Source: Endobacterium cereale (lineage in GTDB: Bacteria; Pseudomonadota; Alphaproteobacteria; Rhizobiales; Rhizobiaceae). Taken from it: a stretch of 33,472 bases of DNA. Position 1 is the stretch's first letter, and each line of letters begins with the position of its first letter. The stretch spans positions 1 through 33,472 of the forward strand of contig NZ_WIXI01000028.1 in the NCBI RefSeq assembly GCF_009617585.1. The letters run 5' to 3'. Of this stretch, positions 16,159 to 26,176 are shown in pieces. The position numbers and the translations under genes were made by a program. Under the pieces are notes generated by a model that saw only the letters and a program-made list of their open reading frames with translations, was not told the DNA's origin and ran no database searches.

Positions 16159-16808
16159 TGGCGATCGTCCCCGCCCTGCCCCGCAAGCTGCATGGCCCCA
16201 GCATCTGGGCGCTTTATGTCATTGGTCTCTGTCCCGCCGTCTGGTCGTTTTATCTCGGCGCGAGCGGCGGGCTCGGCATCAATCCGGTCAAGGAGTTCGA
16301 GCATCTGCTGGGTCTGTGGGCGCTGCGCTTCATCATCCTGACGCTGGCGGTCACACCACTGCGCGATCTTCTCGGCATCAACTGGATCCGATATCGTCGC
16401 GCCCTTGGCCTGCTCGCCTTTTATTACGTGCTGATGCATTTTTCCGTCTGGATGCTGCTCGACCTCGGCATGGATCTGAACGCGGTTTTCGCGGACATTT
16501 TGAAACGCCCTTACATCACCATCGGCATGGTCTGCCTCGCCGCCCTTGTGCCGCTGGCCGTGACATCCAACAACTATTTCATCCGCCGCCTGGGCAAGCT
16601 GTGGATCGACATGCACCATCTCATCTACCCGATCGCGCTCGGTGGTGCCCTGCATTATTTCCTGGCCGTCAAATCGGTCACGACCGAGCCGTTCATCCAT
16701 ATCGCAGCCATCGCCCTGCTTCTCGCCTACCGGCCGCTACGCAAACCCTTTCTGCGCTGGAAGAAGGCGCGCAAGACGGTGGATAGCCCGCAGCCTGCCC
16801 ACCGCTGA
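16158..16808 (+). CDS. msrQ: MsrQ haem-binding membrane subunit
   Basis: A 216-residue inner membrane b-type cytochrome that passes electrons from the quinone pool or flavin donors to MsrP. It starts at 16158, sharing one base with the msrP stop, so translation is coupled. About six helices are predicted. The haem ligands expected from E. coli MsrQ correspond to His94 (VLMHFSVW), His153/His154 (DMHHLIYP) and His166 (GALHYFLA). Family signatures RYRRALGLLAFYYVLMH and RLGKLWIDMHHLIYP are clear. A C-terminal basic tail faces the cytoplasm. The pair is complete. Confidence 0.95.
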
Positions 16809-16874
16809 CACCCGCCTCGCCTTGACTTTGCCCTCTTGGTGGCTCCATTTCGCACGCGAAACGGGGAACGACCA

Positions 16875-17750
16875 ATGACGGCGACGGATACGACGGCAGG
16901 CGCGGGGCGGCTTGCCGCTATCGATATTTATCTCTGTGATCTGCGTCCCTGGGGCGAGCTTCGCGGCTTCACCCGCTTCATTATCGAATTCCTCTATTTC
17001 GGCATCAAGGAAGCCCGAGCCTGTCTGTTCGCAGGCCTGTTCTTCCTCTCGATCTTTCTGGTGCCGAAGGCCGGCCTTTTGAGCCTGCCGCGTTACGATG
17101 TTCTGCTGATCATTGCGCTTGCCATCCAGTTCTTCATGATCTGGAGCAAGCTCGAAACCTGGGACGAGGCCAAGGCGATCGGTCTGTTTCACATCGTCGG
17201 TTTTGCACTGGAAGTGTTCAAGACATCGGGCAGTATCCAATCATGGTCCTATCCGGATTTCGCCTACACAAAGCTGTTCGGCGTGCCGCTGTTTTCCGGC
17301 TTCATGTATGCCGCCGTCGGCAGCTACATCATCCAGGCCTGGCGCCTGTTCGATCTGCGCATCCACCACCATCCCAGCTATTGGATGGCCACGGTGGTGG
17401 CGCTTGCGATCTACGCCAACTTCTTCACCCATCATTTCATCGGCGATTACCGCTGGTATATCGCCGCCTGCGCACTTGGGCTCTACGCACGCACCACCGT
17501 CACCTTCCGGCCCTATGACCGAGACCGCAAGATGCCACTGCTGCTCGCCTTCGTGCTGATCGGTTTCTTCATCTGGCTGGCTGAAAACATCTCCACCTTC
17601 TTCGGCATATGGGCGTATCCGAACCAGATCGGCGCGTGGTCGATTGTGCATCTTGGCAAGTGGAGTTCGTGGTCGATGTTGGTGGTGATGACGTTTACCA
17701 TCGTGGCGCATCTGAAGCACATCAAGCGGCGGATCCACGTCCCCGACTAA
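16875..17750 (+). CDS. DUF817 integral membrane protein
   Basis: A 291-residue multi-pass membrane protein of the DUF817 family, with about eight hydrophobic segments starting near residue 45. Family-like sequence includes FIIEFLYFGIKEARACLFAG at the first helix, GSIQSWSYPDFAYTKLFGVPLFSGFMYA in the middle, and AENISTFFGIWAYPNQ with LGKWSSWSMLVVMTF near the end. The start at 16875 has GGGGAA 9 bases upstream; the longer frame from 16836 does not. It follows msrQ by 66 bases in the same direction and could be read through from it. No function is known to me. Confidence 0.8.
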   Translation: MTATDTTAGAGRLAAIDIYLCDLRPWGELRGFTRFIIEFLYFGIKEARACLFAGLFFLSIFLVPKAGLLSLPRYDVLLIIALAIQFFMIWSKLETWDEAKAIGLFHIVGFALEVFKTSGSIQSWSYPDFAYTKLFGVPLFSGFMYAAVGSYIIQAWRLFDLRIHHHPSYWMATVVALAIYANFFTHHFIGDYRWYIAACALGLYARTTVTFRPYDRDRKMPLLLAFVLIGFFIWLAENISTFFGIWAYPNQIGAWSIVHLGKWSSWSMLVVMTFTIVAHLKHIKRRIHVPD

Positions 17751-17887
17751 AACTGCCGAAAACGATTGAGGGCCGGACCCTGATGTGTCCGACCCTCTGG
17801 CCCCTCCTGCCAAATCTGGCTGATTGCCCGAACTGCGTGCTGAACAACAATCGGTCGACGGGAATGATATCGCGGCCTTGCGTTCCG

Positions 17888-18301
17888 TCATTGATCCCGA
17901 TCAAGCCTTCTGAGACGCCTGTCGATAAGTGCAGCCAAGCTGATGCCGATGGCGTAGCTGAGAATATTCCAGAGCGAAAATACCCGCCCCAGTAAAAGCT
18001 TGCCCGCTGTGGTCAAACGAAACGCATCGAGCTCAGGCGTATGATAAAGCCGGGAAAATTCGACGCTGGCGGAAATCGCCAGAGCCACCACGGCCGTTAG
18101 CACGACCTTCCGCGAGCCGGTGACGAAGGCGACCAGCAGAAAAACCATACCGCCCCAAAGAACGGAGCCACCGTACTTCACCACAACGAAGGACAGGCCA
18201 AGCTTATAACCGAAGTGGCGCAGCGCCAGCCCTGCGAAGATCACAAAGACAGCAGCCAGAAGTCTCTTCCACCTGCGGCTCCATATCGGTCCGTCAGTCA
18301 T
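17888..18301 (-). CDS. DUF2809 membrane protein
   Basis: A 137-residue membrane protein of the DUF2809 family (YjgA-like). About four hydrophobic helices are visible. The family core VVVKYGGSVLWGGMVFLL is at about 39-56 and FSRLYHTPELDAFRLT at about 84-99, with LGRVFSLWNILSYAIGI near the end. The start at 18301 is chosen because GAGAGGG lies 7 bases upstream; the ATG at 18307 would be too close to that site. The rplQ terminator lies between this gene and the ribosomal operon. The 137-base gap to the DUF817 stop contains an imperfect 10-bp inverted repeat (17768-17797) without a T-tract. Confidence 0.75.
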   Translation of the reverse strand: MTDGPIWSRRWKRLLAAVFVIFAGLALRHFGYKLGLSFVVVKYGGSVLWGGMVFLLVAFVTGSRKVVLTAVVALAISASVEFSRLYHTPELDAFRLTTAGKLLLGRVFSLWNILSYAIGISLAALIDRRLRRLDRDQ

Positions 18302-18320
18302 AGCCATCCCTCTCGGTAAA

Positions 18321-18352
18321 CGAAAAAGGCCGGGCGTTTCCACCCGGCCTTT
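18321..18352 (-). terminator. Intrinsic terminator of the ribosomal operon
   Basis: A perfect 10-bp stem, aaaggccggg at 18325-18334 and cccggccttt at 18343-18352, with an 8-base loop. On the minus strand it ends in CCTTTTTCG, a proper T-tract. It lies 22 bases past the rplQ stop and closes the super-operon. Confidence 0.9.
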
Positions 18353-18374
18353 CCGATAGATCTGTCGAAACCGA

Positions 18375-18800
18375 TTAAGCGGCTTCAGCAGCTTCAGCTT
18401 CAGCAGCAACGCGAGCCTTGTCGGCTGCGCCCTTAGCATCAACGTCGCGTTCAACGAACTCGATGACAGCCATCGGTGCGTTGTCGCCCTGACGGTAGCC
18501 AGCCTTCATGATACGCAGGTAACCGCCGTTGCGGGTTGCGTAGCGCGAAGCGATGGCATCGAACAGCTTCTTGACAGCGTCCTGGTCCTGGATCTGCGAA
18601 ACGGCCTGACGACGAGCGTGCAGGTCGCCGCGCTTGCCGAGCGTGACGAGCTTTTCGACGATCGGGCGAATTTCCTTCGCCTTCGGCAGGGTGGTTACGA
18701 TCTGCTCATGGGTGATGAGCGAAGCAGCCATGTTGGCAAACATTGCCTTACGGTGGCTGGCGGTACGGTTAAGCTTGCGACCGGCTTTTGCGTGACGCAT
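18375..18800 (-). CDS. rplQ: 50S ribosomal protein L17
   Basis: A 141-residue L17, last gene of the array. It begins [20 protein letters not shown], the diagnostic start of the family, and binds 23S rRNA near the exit tunnel rim. The C-terminal 25 residues are an Ala/Glu-rich extension ([17 protein letters not shown]), somewhat longer than in E. coli L17 (127). It follows rpoA by 143 bases, a gap that holds a very stable UUCG hairpin. Confidence 0.98.
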   Translation of the reverse strand: MRHAKAGRKLNRTASHRKAMFANMAASLITHEQIVTTLPKAKEIRPIVEKLVTLGKRGDLHARRQAVSQIQDQDAVKKLFDAIASRYATRNGGYLRIMKAGYRQGDNAPMAVIEFVERDVDAKGAADKARVAAEAEAAEAA

Positions 18801-18918
18801 GATATGTCTCCTTCACTTGCAGGCATTCGCCTGCAGTCTGATCTGGCGCATCTGCGTCCCCACTCTTTTAGGGGACATCTAGGCATTGCGCGGGTTTCAG
18901 TTGCCAAGGCCAGCTTGA

Positions 18919-18936
18919 CGCGCCCCGAAGGGCGCG
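18919..18936 (-). other. Intercistronic UUCG hairpin between rpoA and rplQ
   Basis: On the minus strand CGCGCCC-TTCG-GGGCGCG: a 7-bp GC stem closed by a C(UUCG)G tetraloop, 7 bases past the rpoA stop. No T-tract follows, so it is more likely an RNA-stability or partial-attenuation element than a full terminator. Confidence 0.6.
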
Positions 18937-18943
18937 TGCGGCC

Positions 18944-19954
18944 TTAGTATTGGTCTTCGTAACGCTTTGCGAGGTCTTCGATGTTTTCCGGCGGCCAGGC
19001 GGGAACTTCCATACCAAGATGGAGGCCCATGGACGCGAGAACTTCCTTGATCTCGTTGAGCGACTTGCGACCAAAGTTCGGAGTGCGGAGCATTTCTGCT
19101 TCGGTCTTCTGGATCAGGTCGCCGATATAAACGATGTTGTCGTTCTTCAGGCAGTTCGCCGAACGGACGGAAAGTTCCAGTTCGTCGACCTTCTTGAGGA
19201 GCGCCGGGTTGAATGCCAGCTCGGTGACTGCTTCCTCTTCGGCTTCCTTCTGCGGTTCGTCGAAGTTGACGAAGACCGACAGCTGGTCCTGAAGGATGCG
19301 GGCAGCGAATGCGACGGCATCTTCACCGGTGACCGAACCATCGGTTTCGATGGTCATGGTCAGCTTGTCGTAGTCGAGAACCTGGCCTTCGCGGGTGTTC
19401 TCAACCTTGTACGATACTTTCTTGACCGGCGAGTAGAGGCTGTCGACCGGGATAAGGCCGATCGGAGCATCTTCCGCACGGTTGCGCTCGGCAGGAACGT
19501 AGCCCTTGCCGTTGTTGACCGTGAACTCCATGCGGATCTCTGCGCCCTCGTCGAGCGTGCAGATCACGTGGTCAGGGTTCAGGATCTCGATATCGCCGAC
19601 CGTCTGGATGTCGCCGGCAGTGACCGAACCCGGACCCTGCTTGCGGACGACCATGCGCTTGGCATCGTCGCCGTCCATCTTGATGGCGATTTCTTTGATG
19701 TTGAGCACGATATCCGTCACATCTTCCCGAACGCCGGGGATGGAGGAGAATTCATGCAGGACGCCGTCGATCTGCACAGCCGTAACAGCAGCACCGCGCA
19801 GAGACGACAGGAGTACGCGACGAAGGGCGTTGCCGAGCGTCAGACCGAAACCGCGCTCAAGCGGCTCGGCGACGAGCGTCACCTTCGTGCGACCGGACGA
19901 GGTGAAATCGACCTTGTTCGGCTTGATCAGTTCCTGCCAGTTCTTCTGGATCAT
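18944..19954 (-). CDS. rpoA: RNA polymerase alpha subunit
   Basis: A 336-residue alpha subunit. The N-terminal assembly domain (residues 1-235) shows [20 protein letters not shown] at about 33-52. After the linker ([14 protein letters not shown]) the C-terminal domain that contacts UP elements and activators follows, with [20 protein letters not shown] and [20 protein letters not shown] typical alphaproteobacterial Met-Ile-Gln-Lys-Asn-Trp start is present, with GGAAGGG-type sequence upstream. rpsD is absent between rpsK and this gene, as usual for the class. Confidence 0.99.
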   Translation of the reverse strand: MIQKNWQELIKPNKVDFTSSGRTKVTLVAEPLERGFGLTLGNALRRVLLSSLRGAAVTAVQIDGVLHEFSSIPGVREDVTDIVLNIKEIAIKMDGDDAKRMVVRKQGPGSVTAGDIQTVGDIEILNPDHVICTLDEGAEIRMEFTVNNGKGYVPAERNRAEDAPIGLIPVDSLYSPVKKVSYKVENTREGQVLDYDKLTMTIETDGSVTGEDAVAFAARILQDQLSVFVNFDEPQKEAEEEAVTELAFNPALLKKVDELELSVRSANCLKNDNIVYIGDLIQKTEAEMLRTPNFGRKSLNEIKEVLASMGLHLGMEVPAWPPENIEDLAKRYEDQY

Positions 19955-20047
19955 AGTTTTCCCTTCCGTACGCTGCCACCATCCAATCGTGGCAACCGAT
20001 CACGAGAACACCGACGATGCAAGATGCTTGTCGGCGATACAGGCAAA

Positions 20048-20079
20048 GCCGCCAGACCTCGAACACGAGACCGGGCGGC
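20048..20079 (-). other. Interrupted inverted repeat between rpsK and rpoA
   Basis: gccgcc at 20048-20053 pairs with ggcggc at 20074-20079; inside it ctcg/cgag (20058-20061, 20066-20069) closes a 4-base loop. On the minus strand TTTGCC follows. It lies within the 177-base rpsK-rpoA gap. Possible attenuator or processing site. Confidence 0.4.
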
Positions 20080-20131
20080 AATACCAGAGTTCTTTAAACG
20101 GAGCCGCGCCACACGAAGCTCCGAAATGCGA

Positions 20132-20521
20132 TCAGACGCGGCGCTTCTTGCGCGGACGGCAACCATTGTGCGGGATCGGCGTCACGTCGCGAATGGAAGT
20201 GATCATGAACCCGGCAGCCTGGAGGGCGCGCAGAGCCGATTCACGGCCCGAACCCGGACCCGTTACTTCGACTTCAAGCGACTTCATGCCGTGTTCCTGA
20301 GCCTTCTTGGCGCAGTCTTCAGCAGCGATCTGGGCAGCAAACGGGGTCGACTTACGCGAGCCCTTGAAACCCTTCGCACCAGCAGACGACCAGGCAATAG
20401 CATTGCCCTGTGCGTCAGTGATGGTGATCATCGTGTTGTTGAAGGTCGAGTTAACGTGGGCAACGCCCGACGTGATGTTTTTACGTTCGCGACGGCGAAC
20501 GCGTGTGGCTTCCTTGGCCAT
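20132..20521 (-). CDS. rpsK: 30S ribosomal protein S11
   Basis: A 129-residue S11 of normal length. Family core [20 protein letters not shown] at 16-35 and the rRNA-contacting C-terminus [13 protein letters not shown] are present. It sits in the 30S platform at the mRNA exit with S7 and S18. It follows rpsM by 127 bases, a larger gap than in most bacteria. Confidence 0.98.
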   Translation of the reverse strand: MAKEATRVRRRERKNITSGVAHVNSTFNNTMITITDAQGNAIAWSSAGAKGFKGSRKSTPFAAQIAAEDCAKKAQEHGMKSLEVEVTGPGSGRESALRALQAAGFMITSIRDVTPIPHNGCRPRKKRRV

Positions 20522-20606
20522 GATCTTCCTTTCGTCGATCTCTTCACCGCCGTAGTTCCAGCGGCTCCACCGGCCTACATCGCAAGGATGCAGGCCAAAC
20601 TATAAA

Positions 20607-20628
20607 GAGGCCGGCGACAGCCAGCCTC
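20607..20628 (-). terminator. Terminator-like hairpin between rpsM and rpsK
   Basis: On the minus strand GAGGCTGGC-TGTC-GCCGGCCTC, eight pairs and one mismatch, followed by TTTATAGTTT. It lies 20 bases past the rpsM stop. Given its position inside the operon it is probably a partial terminator or attenuator. Confidence 0.4.
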
Positions 20629-20648
20629 CCCTTCCGGATTCCCGGAAA

Positions 20649-21017
20649 TTACTTCTTCTTACCAGCAATCGCCTTTGCCGGACCCTTACGGGTACGAGCA
20701 TTGGTGTGCGTGCGCTGACCGCGGACCGGAAGGCCACGACGGTGACGCAGACCACGGTAGCAACCGAGGTCCATAAGACGCTTGATGTTCATCGCGGTTT
20801 CGCGACGAAGATCGCCTTCGACTCGGTAGTCGCGGTCGATGGTTTCGCGGATCTGAAGGACTTCAGAATCCGTCAGCTGATGGACGCGCTTATCAGCGGG
20901 AAGACCAGTCTTCTCCATGATTTCCTGCGCGAACTTCGGACCAATCCCGTGAATGTAGGTCAGCGCGATAACAACGCGCTTCGCAGTCGGGATGTTGACG
21001 CCAGCGATACGTGCCAC
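20649..21017 (-). CDS. rpsM: 30S ribosomal protein S13
   Basis: A 122-residue S13 starting at a GTG. The start is fixed by AGGAG 7 bases upstream and by the family's N-terminus ([10 protein letters not shown]); a longer frame to 21065 is an artefact. The helix [18 protein letters not shown] and the basic C-terminus [19 protein letters not shown] are typical. S13 contacts the P-site tRNA and bridges to L5. It heads the alpha cluster, 232 bases after adk. Confidence 0.97.
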   Translation of the reverse strand: MARIAGVNIPTAKRVVIALTYIHGIGPKFAQEIMEKTGLPADKRVHQLTDSEVLQIRETIDRDYRVEGDLRRETAMNIKRLMDLGCYRGLRHRRGLPVRGQRTHTNARTRKGPAKAIAGKKK

Positions 21018-21117
21018 GTCTGCTCTCCTTTTCCAGTTGCCATCCGGCAAGTGGTGCTTGTTCATGATAGCGACCTAGAGCGGCCACCAGTTTAATTCGA
21101 TCCGGAACATGTCAAAA

Positions 21118-21159
21118 CGATCGGACCCGGCATCCCTTGCGGGAAAACCGCGCCGATCG
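21118..21159 (-). other. Two-part hairpin between adk and rpsM
   Basis: Outer stem cgatcgg at 21118-21124 with ccgatcg at 21153-21159; inner stem tccc/ggga at 21133-21144 with a TTGC loop. On the minus strand it is followed by TTTTGACATG, which gives a short T-tract and also a TTGACA that could be a -35 box for rpsM, though no good -10 is placed. Candidate terminator/promoter junction. Confidence 0.4.
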
Positions 21160-21249
21160 CAGAAATGTCGCGAGTTGGCGCGGTGTTTAGCGGAATCAGT
21201 GGCTGAAAGCAACCGGCACCGCCAAGATTCTTTAACAGTCCCCTACGGA

Positions 21250-21834
21250 TCAAAGAGCCGAGAGGATCTTTTCGATTTCGGCGGTGACCGTCTTTACGTC
21301 GGCCATGCCATCGATCGTCTTCAGCTGACCGGTCGAAGCGTAGTGAGCCGACAGCGGAGCTGTCTTCTCGCGATATTCGACCAGACGCTTCTTGAAGGCT
21401 TCCGGCATGTCATCTGCACGAACTTCGCCACCAGCGGCGATGGTTTCGGCAACACGGTTTTCGATTCGGCCCATCAGGGCGTCCTCATCAACCTTCAGCT
21501 CGATAACGGCGTCCAGAGGACAACCCTTGTCCTTGAGCATCTTTTCGAGCGCCACGGCCTGCGGCACGGTGCGCGGATAACCGTCGAGGATAAAACCCTT
21601 CGCACAGTCATCTGCCTCCACACGTTCGGCGACGATCGCATTGACGATGTCGTCGGAGACCAGCTGGCCGGCATCCATGACAGCCTTGGCCTTCAGACCG
21701 ATTTCCGTTCCGGCAGCCTTGGCCGCGCGCAACATGTCACCGGTGGAGAGCTGCGGAATACCGTATCTCTCCGTCAGAAGCTTGGCCTGGGTGCCCTTGC
21801 CCGCCCCGGGCGGTCCCAAAAAGATCAGTCTCAT
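21250..21834 (-). CDS. adk: Adenylate kinase
   Basis: A 194-residue short-form adenylate kinase (AMP + ATP to 2 ADP). The P-loop [10 protein letters not shown] is at 7-16, the AMP-binding region STGDMLRAA near 31-39, and the DGYPRT motif near 84-89. The LID is the short type without the zinc-binding Cys set, which explains the length against 214 residues in E. coli. Its start overlaps the secY stop by 4 bases (ATGA). Location between secY and rpsM is conserved in many bacteria and links nucleotide balance to growth. Confidence 0.97.
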   Translation of the reverse strand: MRLIFLGPPGAGKGTQAKLLTERYGIPQLSTGDMLRAAKAAGTEIGLKAKAVMDAGQLVSDDIVNAIVAERVEADDCAKGFILDGYPRTVPQAVALEKMLKDKGCPLDAVIELKVDEDALMGRIENRVAETIAAGGEVRADDMPEAFKKRLVEYREKTAPLSAHYASTGQLKTIDGMADVKTVTAEIEKILSAL

Positions 21835-23171
21835 CGTCCCCTCTTTCCTCCGCGCAGTTTCGACTTCTTGATCAGGCCCTCATACTGCTGCGCAATGAGG
21901 TGTCCCTGGATCTGTGCGACCGTATCAAGGGTTACACTGACGACAATCAAAAGCGAAGTACCACCAAGGGCTAATGGAATACCCGTACGGGCAATCAGAA
22001 GCTCAGGCAGAATGCAGACGAAGACGAGATAGACAGCGCCGACAACCGTGATGCGGGTCAGTACGTAGTCAATATACTCAGCGGTACGCTCACCCGGACG
22101 AATGCCCGGAATGAAGCCGCCATGTTTCTTCAGGTTGTCCGCCGTCTCCTTGGGATTGAAGACGATGGCGGTGTAGAAGAATGCGAAGAAGGCAATCAGC
22201 AGGCCATACAGAAGCATGAACAGCGGCTGGCCGTGGCCGAGCGCCGAAATAACCATGGTTGCCCATTCAGGCAGCTGGTTATTGCTGGCAAAGCCAGCAG
22301 CAGTTGCCGGCAGAAGCAGCAACGAAGAAGCGAAGATCGCAGGAATAACGCCCGAGGTGTTGAGCTTCAGCGGCAGATGCGAAGTGTCGCCCTGGAACAT
22401 GCGGTTGCCGACCTGGCGCTTCGGATACTGGATCAGAAGGCGGCGCTGCGCACGTTCGACGAAAACGATCAATGCGATGACGCCAATCGCCACGAGGATG
22501 ACCAGCAGAATCAGACCGGTGTTCAGCGCACCGGTACGACCAAGTTCCAGCGTATTGGCAAGAGCGCTCGGCAGGCCTGCAGCAATGCCGGCGAAAATGA
22601 TCAGCGAGATGCCGTTGCCGAGACCACGCGAGGTGATCTGCTCACCGAGCCACATCAGGAACATGGTGCCGCCCAGCAGCGTCACGACGGTGGCGATGCG
22701 GAAGAACCAGCCCGGATCGAGCACGAGCCCCTGCCCGCTTTCGAGACCGACGGCAATGCCATAGGCCTGCAGCGTGCCGAGAAGAACGGTGCCGTAACGG
22801 GTGTACTGGTTGATGATCTTGCGGCCCTGTTCGCCTTCCTTTTTCAAGGCTTCTAGCGAAGGCACGACCGAGGTCATCAGCTGCACGATGATCGATGCGG
22901 AAATGTAAGGCATGATGCCGAGCGCGAAAATCGCCATGCGCTCGACGGCGCCGCCCGAAAACATGTTGAAAAGGCCGAGAATACCGCCCGACTGGCCCTG
23001 GAAGGCCTGAGCGTAGGCTTCAGGGTTCAGGCCCGGAAGCGGGATATGCGTACCGAGGCGGTACACGAGAAGAGCGGCCAGCGTAAACCACAGGCGCTTC
23101 TTGAGATCCTCTGCCTTGGCAAAGGTTGAAAAATTCAGATTTGAGGCCAGTTGTTCAGCTGCTGAAGCCAT
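21831..23171 (-). CDS. secY: Protein translocase subunit SecY
   Basis: A 446-residue SecY, the channel of the Sec translocon, with about ten membrane helices. Family marks: [20 protein letters not shown] at 31-50, [22 protein letters not shown] at about 86-107, and [20 protein letters not shown] near 355-374. Basic cytoplasmic loops and a basic tail ([12 protein letters not shown]) are present. It starts 233 bases after rplO, an unusually long gap for this position, and is translationally coupled to adk. Confidence 0.98.
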   Translation of the reverse strand: MASAAEQLASNLNFSTFAKAEDLKKRLWFTLAALLVYRLGTHIPLPGLNPEAYAQAFQGQSGGILGLFNMFSGGAVERMAIFALGIMPYISASIIVQLMTSVVPSLEALKKEGEQGRKIINQYTRYGTVLLGTLQAYGIAVGLESGQGLVLDPGWFFRIATVVTLLGGTMFLMWLGEQITSRGLGNGISLIIFAGIAAGLPSALANTLELGRTGALNTGLILLVILVAIGVIALIVFVERAQRRLLIQYPKRQVGNRMFQGDTSHLPLKLNTSGVIPAIFASSLLLLPATAAGFASNNQLPEWATMVISALGHGQPLFMLLYGLLIAFFAFFYTAIVFNPKETADNLKKHGGFIPGIRPGERTAEYIDYVLTRITVVGAVYLVFVCILPELLIARTGIPLALGGTSLLIVVSVTLDTVAQIQGHLIAQQYEGLIKKSKLRGGKRGR

Positions 23172-23361
23172 GGAATTCTCCGCCCGACCCTGTCCCCGGC
23201 GGCGAAAAGCCGAACCGGACCGTAGTCTTGATTCTGTTTTCAGAAATTCGGGGGCGCGAACCGCTTGTCAGCAATCGCCTGCCTCACCCGCTTTTCCGTT
23301 TGATCCCGGTAAGCTGACCGGCCGGACTGCCCTGGGATCGTGAGGCTCACATATGGACATA

Positions 23362-23396
23362 AAATCGCCCGGTGTGAAGCTCACTCCGGGCGATTT
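23362..23396 (-). other. 11-bp perfect inverted repeat after rplO
   Basis: aaatcgcccgg at 23362-23372 pairs with ccgggcgattt at 23386-23396, loop 13 bases, 8 bases past the rplO stop. On the minus strand it ends GATTTTATG, a short T-tract. It may partly terminate transcription ahead of secY or protect the upstream mRNA. Confidence 0.55.
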
Positions 23397-23404
23397 CAAA
23401 GGTT

Positions 23405-23881
23405 TTACTCTGCGGCAGTTTCGACGACCGGCAGCTTGATCGAGCCACCAGCCTTTTCGATCTTCTCGACAGCAGCCTTGGAGGCGCCGGCGGCTTCGAT
23501 CGAAACCTTAACCGTCAGTTCGCCGCCCGACAGGATGCGAACGCCGTCCTTGAGGCGACGGATGACGCCGGCAGCCTTGAGGGCAGCAGCATCGATCGTT
23601 GCCTTCGGGTCGAGCTTCTTGGCATCGATCGCGGTCTGAATACGGCCAACCGAAACGGTGGCGAATTCAGAAGCGAAGATGTTGTTGAAGCCGCGCTTCG
23701 GGAGACGACGGTAGATTGGCATCTGACCGCCTTCGAAGCCGTTGATGGCAACGCCGGAACGGGCCTTCTGACCCTTGACGCCACGACCACCGGTCTTGCC
23801 CTTGCCCGAGCCGATACCGCGACCTACGCGGATACGGTCCTTCGAAGAGCCTTCGTTGTCCTTGATCTCATTCAGTTTCAT
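23405..23881 (-). CDS. rplO: 50S ribosomal protein L15
   Basis: A 158-residue L15. The start [13 protein letters not shown] at 23881 has GAGGA upstream; an in-frame TTG two codons earlier is not needed. The Gly/Arg/Lys-rich segment [20 protein letters not shown], at about 22-41, threads into 23S rRNA and is diagnostic. A late assembly protein of the 50S subunit. It follows rpmD by 16 bases. Confidence 0.98.
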   Translation of the reverse strand: MKLNEIKDNEGSSKDRIRVGRGIGSGKGKTGGRGVKGQKARSGVAINGFEGGQMPIYRRLPKRGFNNIFASEFATVSVGRIQTAIDAKKLDPKATIDAAALKAAGVIRRLKDGVRILSGGELTVKVSIEAAGASKAAVEKIEKAGGSIKLPVVETAAE

Positions 23882-23897
23882 GGTCAAATCCTCGGTC

Positions 23898-24107
23898 TCA
23901 CTTCTCGTCGACGACGCGAACGAGATGCTGGACGGCCCGGATCATGCCACGGACGGAAGGAGTGTCTTCCAGCGTGCGAACCCGGTGCATCTTGTTGAGG
24001 CCCAAACCAACCAGCGTAGCGCGCTGGACGGCCGGACGGCGAATAGGCGATCCGATCTGTTCGATCGTAACCGTCTTTGCTTCAGTCTTCTTCGTAGCCT
24101 TAGCCAT
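23898..24107 (-). CDS. rpmD: 50S ribosomal protein L30
   Basis: A 69-residue L30, slightly longer than the E. coli protein (59) because of a Lys/Thr-rich N-terminus of about ten residues. The core [20 protein letters not shown] and [21 protein letters not shown] is diagnostic. It lies 14 bases after rpsE and 16 before rplO, in a tightly packed part of the spc cluster. Confidence 0.97.
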   Translation of the reverse strand: MAKATKKTEAKTVTIEQIGSPIRRPAVQRATLVGLGLNKMHRVRTLEDTPSVRGMIRAVQHLVRVVDEK

Positions 24108-24121
24108 GTGTCAGACTCCTC

Positions 24122-24688
24122 TTATTCTTCCGACGCATTGCCGGAAGCGGCGCGACGAGCCTGCAGTGTAGCATACTTGAGGCCACGCTGAGCTGCCACA
24201 TCCTTCGGATGCACCTGGTGCTTGAGAGCATCGAACGTCGCACGAATCATGTTGTACGGGTTCGACGAACCGGTCGACTTTGCAACGACGTCGTGCATGC
24301 CGAGAGTTTCGAAAACGGCACGCATCGGGCCACCGGCGATGATACCGGTACCGGCCTTGGCAGCGCGCAGCAGAACCTTGCCGGCGCCGTGGCGACCGTG
24401 CACGTCGTGATGCAGCGTACGGCCGTCACGCAGCGGTACGAAGATCAGGTCGCGCTTGGCAGATTCTGTTGCCTTGCGGATAGCTTCCGGCACTTCACGA
24501 GCCTTGCCATGGCCGAAGCCAACGCGGCCCTTCTGGTCGCCGACGACGACGAGAGCAGCAAAACCGAAGCGACGGCCGCCCTTGACGACCTTGGCGACGC
24601 GGTTGATCGCGACCAACTTGTCGACGAATTCGCTATCGCGTTCTTCACGGCCCTGACGATCGTCACGGCCCTTTCTTTCCTGTGCCAT
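24122..24688 (-). CDS. rpsE: 30S ribosomal protein S5
   Basis: A 188-residue S5. An Arg/Asp/Glu-rich N-terminal arm of about 20 residues precedes the double-stranded-RNA-binding-like domain ([20 protein letters not shown]). The C-terminal domain has [18 protein letters not shown] and [16 protein letters not shown]5 contributes to decoding accuracy and forms part of the mRNA entry site. It starts 126 bases after rplR, and that gap contains a 10-bp inverted repeat. Confidence 0.98.
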   Translation of the reverse strand: MAQERKGRDDRQGREERDSEFVDKLVAINRVAKVVKGGRRFGFAALVVVGDQKGRVGFGHGKAREVPEAIRKATESAKRDLIFVPLRDGRTLHHDVHGRHGAGKVLLRAAKAGTGIIAGGPMRAVFETLGMHDVVAKSTGSSNPYNMIRATFDALKHQVHPKDVAAQRGLKYATLQARRAASGNASEE

Positions 24689-24770
24689 TGTCCTTTTCCT
24701 TTTTCTTTTGCGGGTGGAACGGCAGGTTAAAGATAATCCGGAAAAATCCGGACGGTGCGGAGAAACCGCA

Positions 24771-24809
24771 TTTCGCCCGGCCTCCCCTATTCAGGCAGAC
24801 CGGGCGAAA
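24771..24809 (-). other. 10-bp perfect inverted repeat after rplR
   Basis: tttcgcccgg at 24771-24780 pairs with ccgggcgaaa at 24800-24809, loop 19 bases, 5 bases past the rplR stop. No T-tract follows on the minus strand (TGCGGTTTC), so it is not a standard intrinsic terminator. Confidence 0.5.
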
Positions 24810-24814
24810 ATTTA

Positions 24815-25177
24815 TTAGAAGCTCAGACCGCCTTCGCGGGCAGCTTCAGCAAGTGCCTTGATGCGGCCGTGGTAGATGAAGGCGCCACGGTCGAATACGA
24901 CTTCCGTCACTCCGGCCTTGGAGGCGCGCTCAGCAACCAGCTTGCCGACGGCAGCAGCTGCTGCAACGTCCGCGCCGGTCTTCAGCGACTTGCGCAGATC
25001 GGCGTCGAGCGTGGAGGCGGCTGCAAGCGTGCGGCCGGCCACGTCGTCGATGACCTGTACGTAGATGTTCTTGGACGAGCGGTGAACCGACAGACGCGGA
25101 CGGCCGTTTGCGACCTTCTTGATCTGGCGGCGAACACGGCTCGCACGCTTTGTGAGTGCTTCTTTTCTGGTAGCCAT
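24815..25177 (-). CDS. rplR: 50S ribosomal protein L18
   Basis: A 120-residue L18, which binds 5S rRNA with L5 and anchors it in the central protuberance. Basic N-terminus ([18 protein letters not shown]), then [20 protein letters not shown], and the typical end [26 protein letters not shown]. Starts 12 bases after rplF. Confidence 0.98.
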   Translation of the reverse strand: MATRKEALTKRASRVRRQIKKVANGRPRLSVHRSSKNIYVQVIDDVAGRTLAAASTLDADLRKSLKTGADVAAAAAVGKLVAERASKAGVTEVVFDRGAFIYHGRIKALAEAAREGGLSF

Positions 25178-25189
25178 GATCGCTCGTCC

Positions 25190-25723
25190 TTACTTCTTCT
25201 TGCCTTCCTTGCGGACGATCCGTTCCCCAGCGTACTTGACGCCTTTGCCCTTGTAGGGCTCGGGACCACGGTATTCGCGGATTTCCGCGGCAACCTGACC
25301 GACCTGCTGCTTGTTAATGCCGGTGACGACGATTTCCGTCGGCTTCGGCACGGCAATGGTGATGCCCTCAGGGGCTTCATAGACGACATCGTGGGAGAAA
25401 CCGAGTGCCAGCTGCAGGTTCTTGCCCTGCATGGCCGCGCGGTAACCGACGCCGTTGATTTCGAGCTTGCGCTCGTAACCGTCCTTAACGCCCGTGAAGA
25501 TGTTTTCGATCATCGTGCGGGACATGCCCCACTTCGAACGAGCATCCTTCGAATCGTTGACCGGGGTCACCGAAACAGCGTTGTCGTTAAACTCGACCTT
25601 AACTTCGTCGTTAGCAACGAAGACAAGTTCGCCCTTAGGGCCCTTCGCGGTGATCTTCTGGCCGTCGACCGAAGCCGTTACGCCTGCAGGAACCGGAACG
25701 GGCTTTTTACCGATACGAGACAT
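25190..25723 (-). CDS. rplF: 50S ribosomal protein L6
   Basis: A 177-residue L6 of normal length. Start [15 protein letters not shown] and C-terminal rRNA-binding signature [28 protein letters not shown] sequence are present; the two similar alpha/beta domains are evident. L6 lies near the sarcin-ricin loop where GTPase factors bind. It follows rpsH by 42 bases. Confidence 0.98.
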   Translation of the reverse strand: MSRIGKKPVPVPAGVTASVDGQKITAKGPKGELVFVANDEVKVEFNDNAVSVTPVNDSKDARSKWGMSRTMIENIFTGVKDGYERKLEINGVGYRAAMQGKNLQLALGFSHDVVYEAPEGITIAVPKPTEIVVTGINKQQVGQVAAEIREYRGPEPYKGKGVKYAGERIVRKEGKKK

Positions 25724-25765
25724 TTTGTTATCCTGTCTGTCCGTTATGGAGATCCTTGCCCAGTC

Positions 25766-26164
25766 TTAGAAGACGGAGCAAAGAACCTCGCCGCCTACGT
25801 TCTGTTCGCGAGCCTGGTGATCGGCCATTACGCCCTTCGGAGTCGAAAGGATGGTAATGCCGAGGCCGTTCGCGACCTGCGGAATGGACTTGACCGAGAC
25901 ATAAACTCGGCGGCCCGGCTTGGAAACGCGGCCGATCTCACGGATCACGGATGCGCCTTCGTAGTACTTCAGTTCGATTTCGATCTCGGCCTTGCCGTTA
26001 CCGAAGTCGGTTTCAGTGTAACCGCGGATGTAGCCTTCAGCCTGAAGAACATCGAGAACGCGAGCGCGCAGCTTGGAAGCCGGCGTCGAAACGGTGTTCT
26101 TGCGACGGGCTGCGCCGTTGCGGATGCGGGTGAGCATATCGCCCAAGGGATCAGTCATGGTCAT
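25766..26164 (-). CDS. rpsH: 30S ribosomal protein S8
   Basis: A 132-residue S8. Of two in-frame ATGs six bases apart, the first (26164) is chosen because AAGGAG lies 8 bases from it. [20 protein letters not shown] and the C-terminal [26 protein letters not shown] are typical. S8 is a primary 16S rRNA binder and in E. coli is the translational repressor of the spc operon; whether that holds here is not shown by the sequence. Confidence 0.98.
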   Translation of the reverse strand: MTMTDPLGDMLTRIRNGAARRKNTVSTPASKLRARVLDVLQAEGYIRGYTETDFGNGKAEIEIELKYYEGASVIREIGRVSKPGRRVYVSVKSIPQVANGLGITILSTPKGVMADHQAREQNVGGEVLCSVF

Positions 26165-26176
26165 CTAACGATCTCC

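Noticed and set aside
18950..20605. A 551-codon plus-strand frame
   Set aside because: Antisense to rpoA and rpsK and explained by their codon bias.
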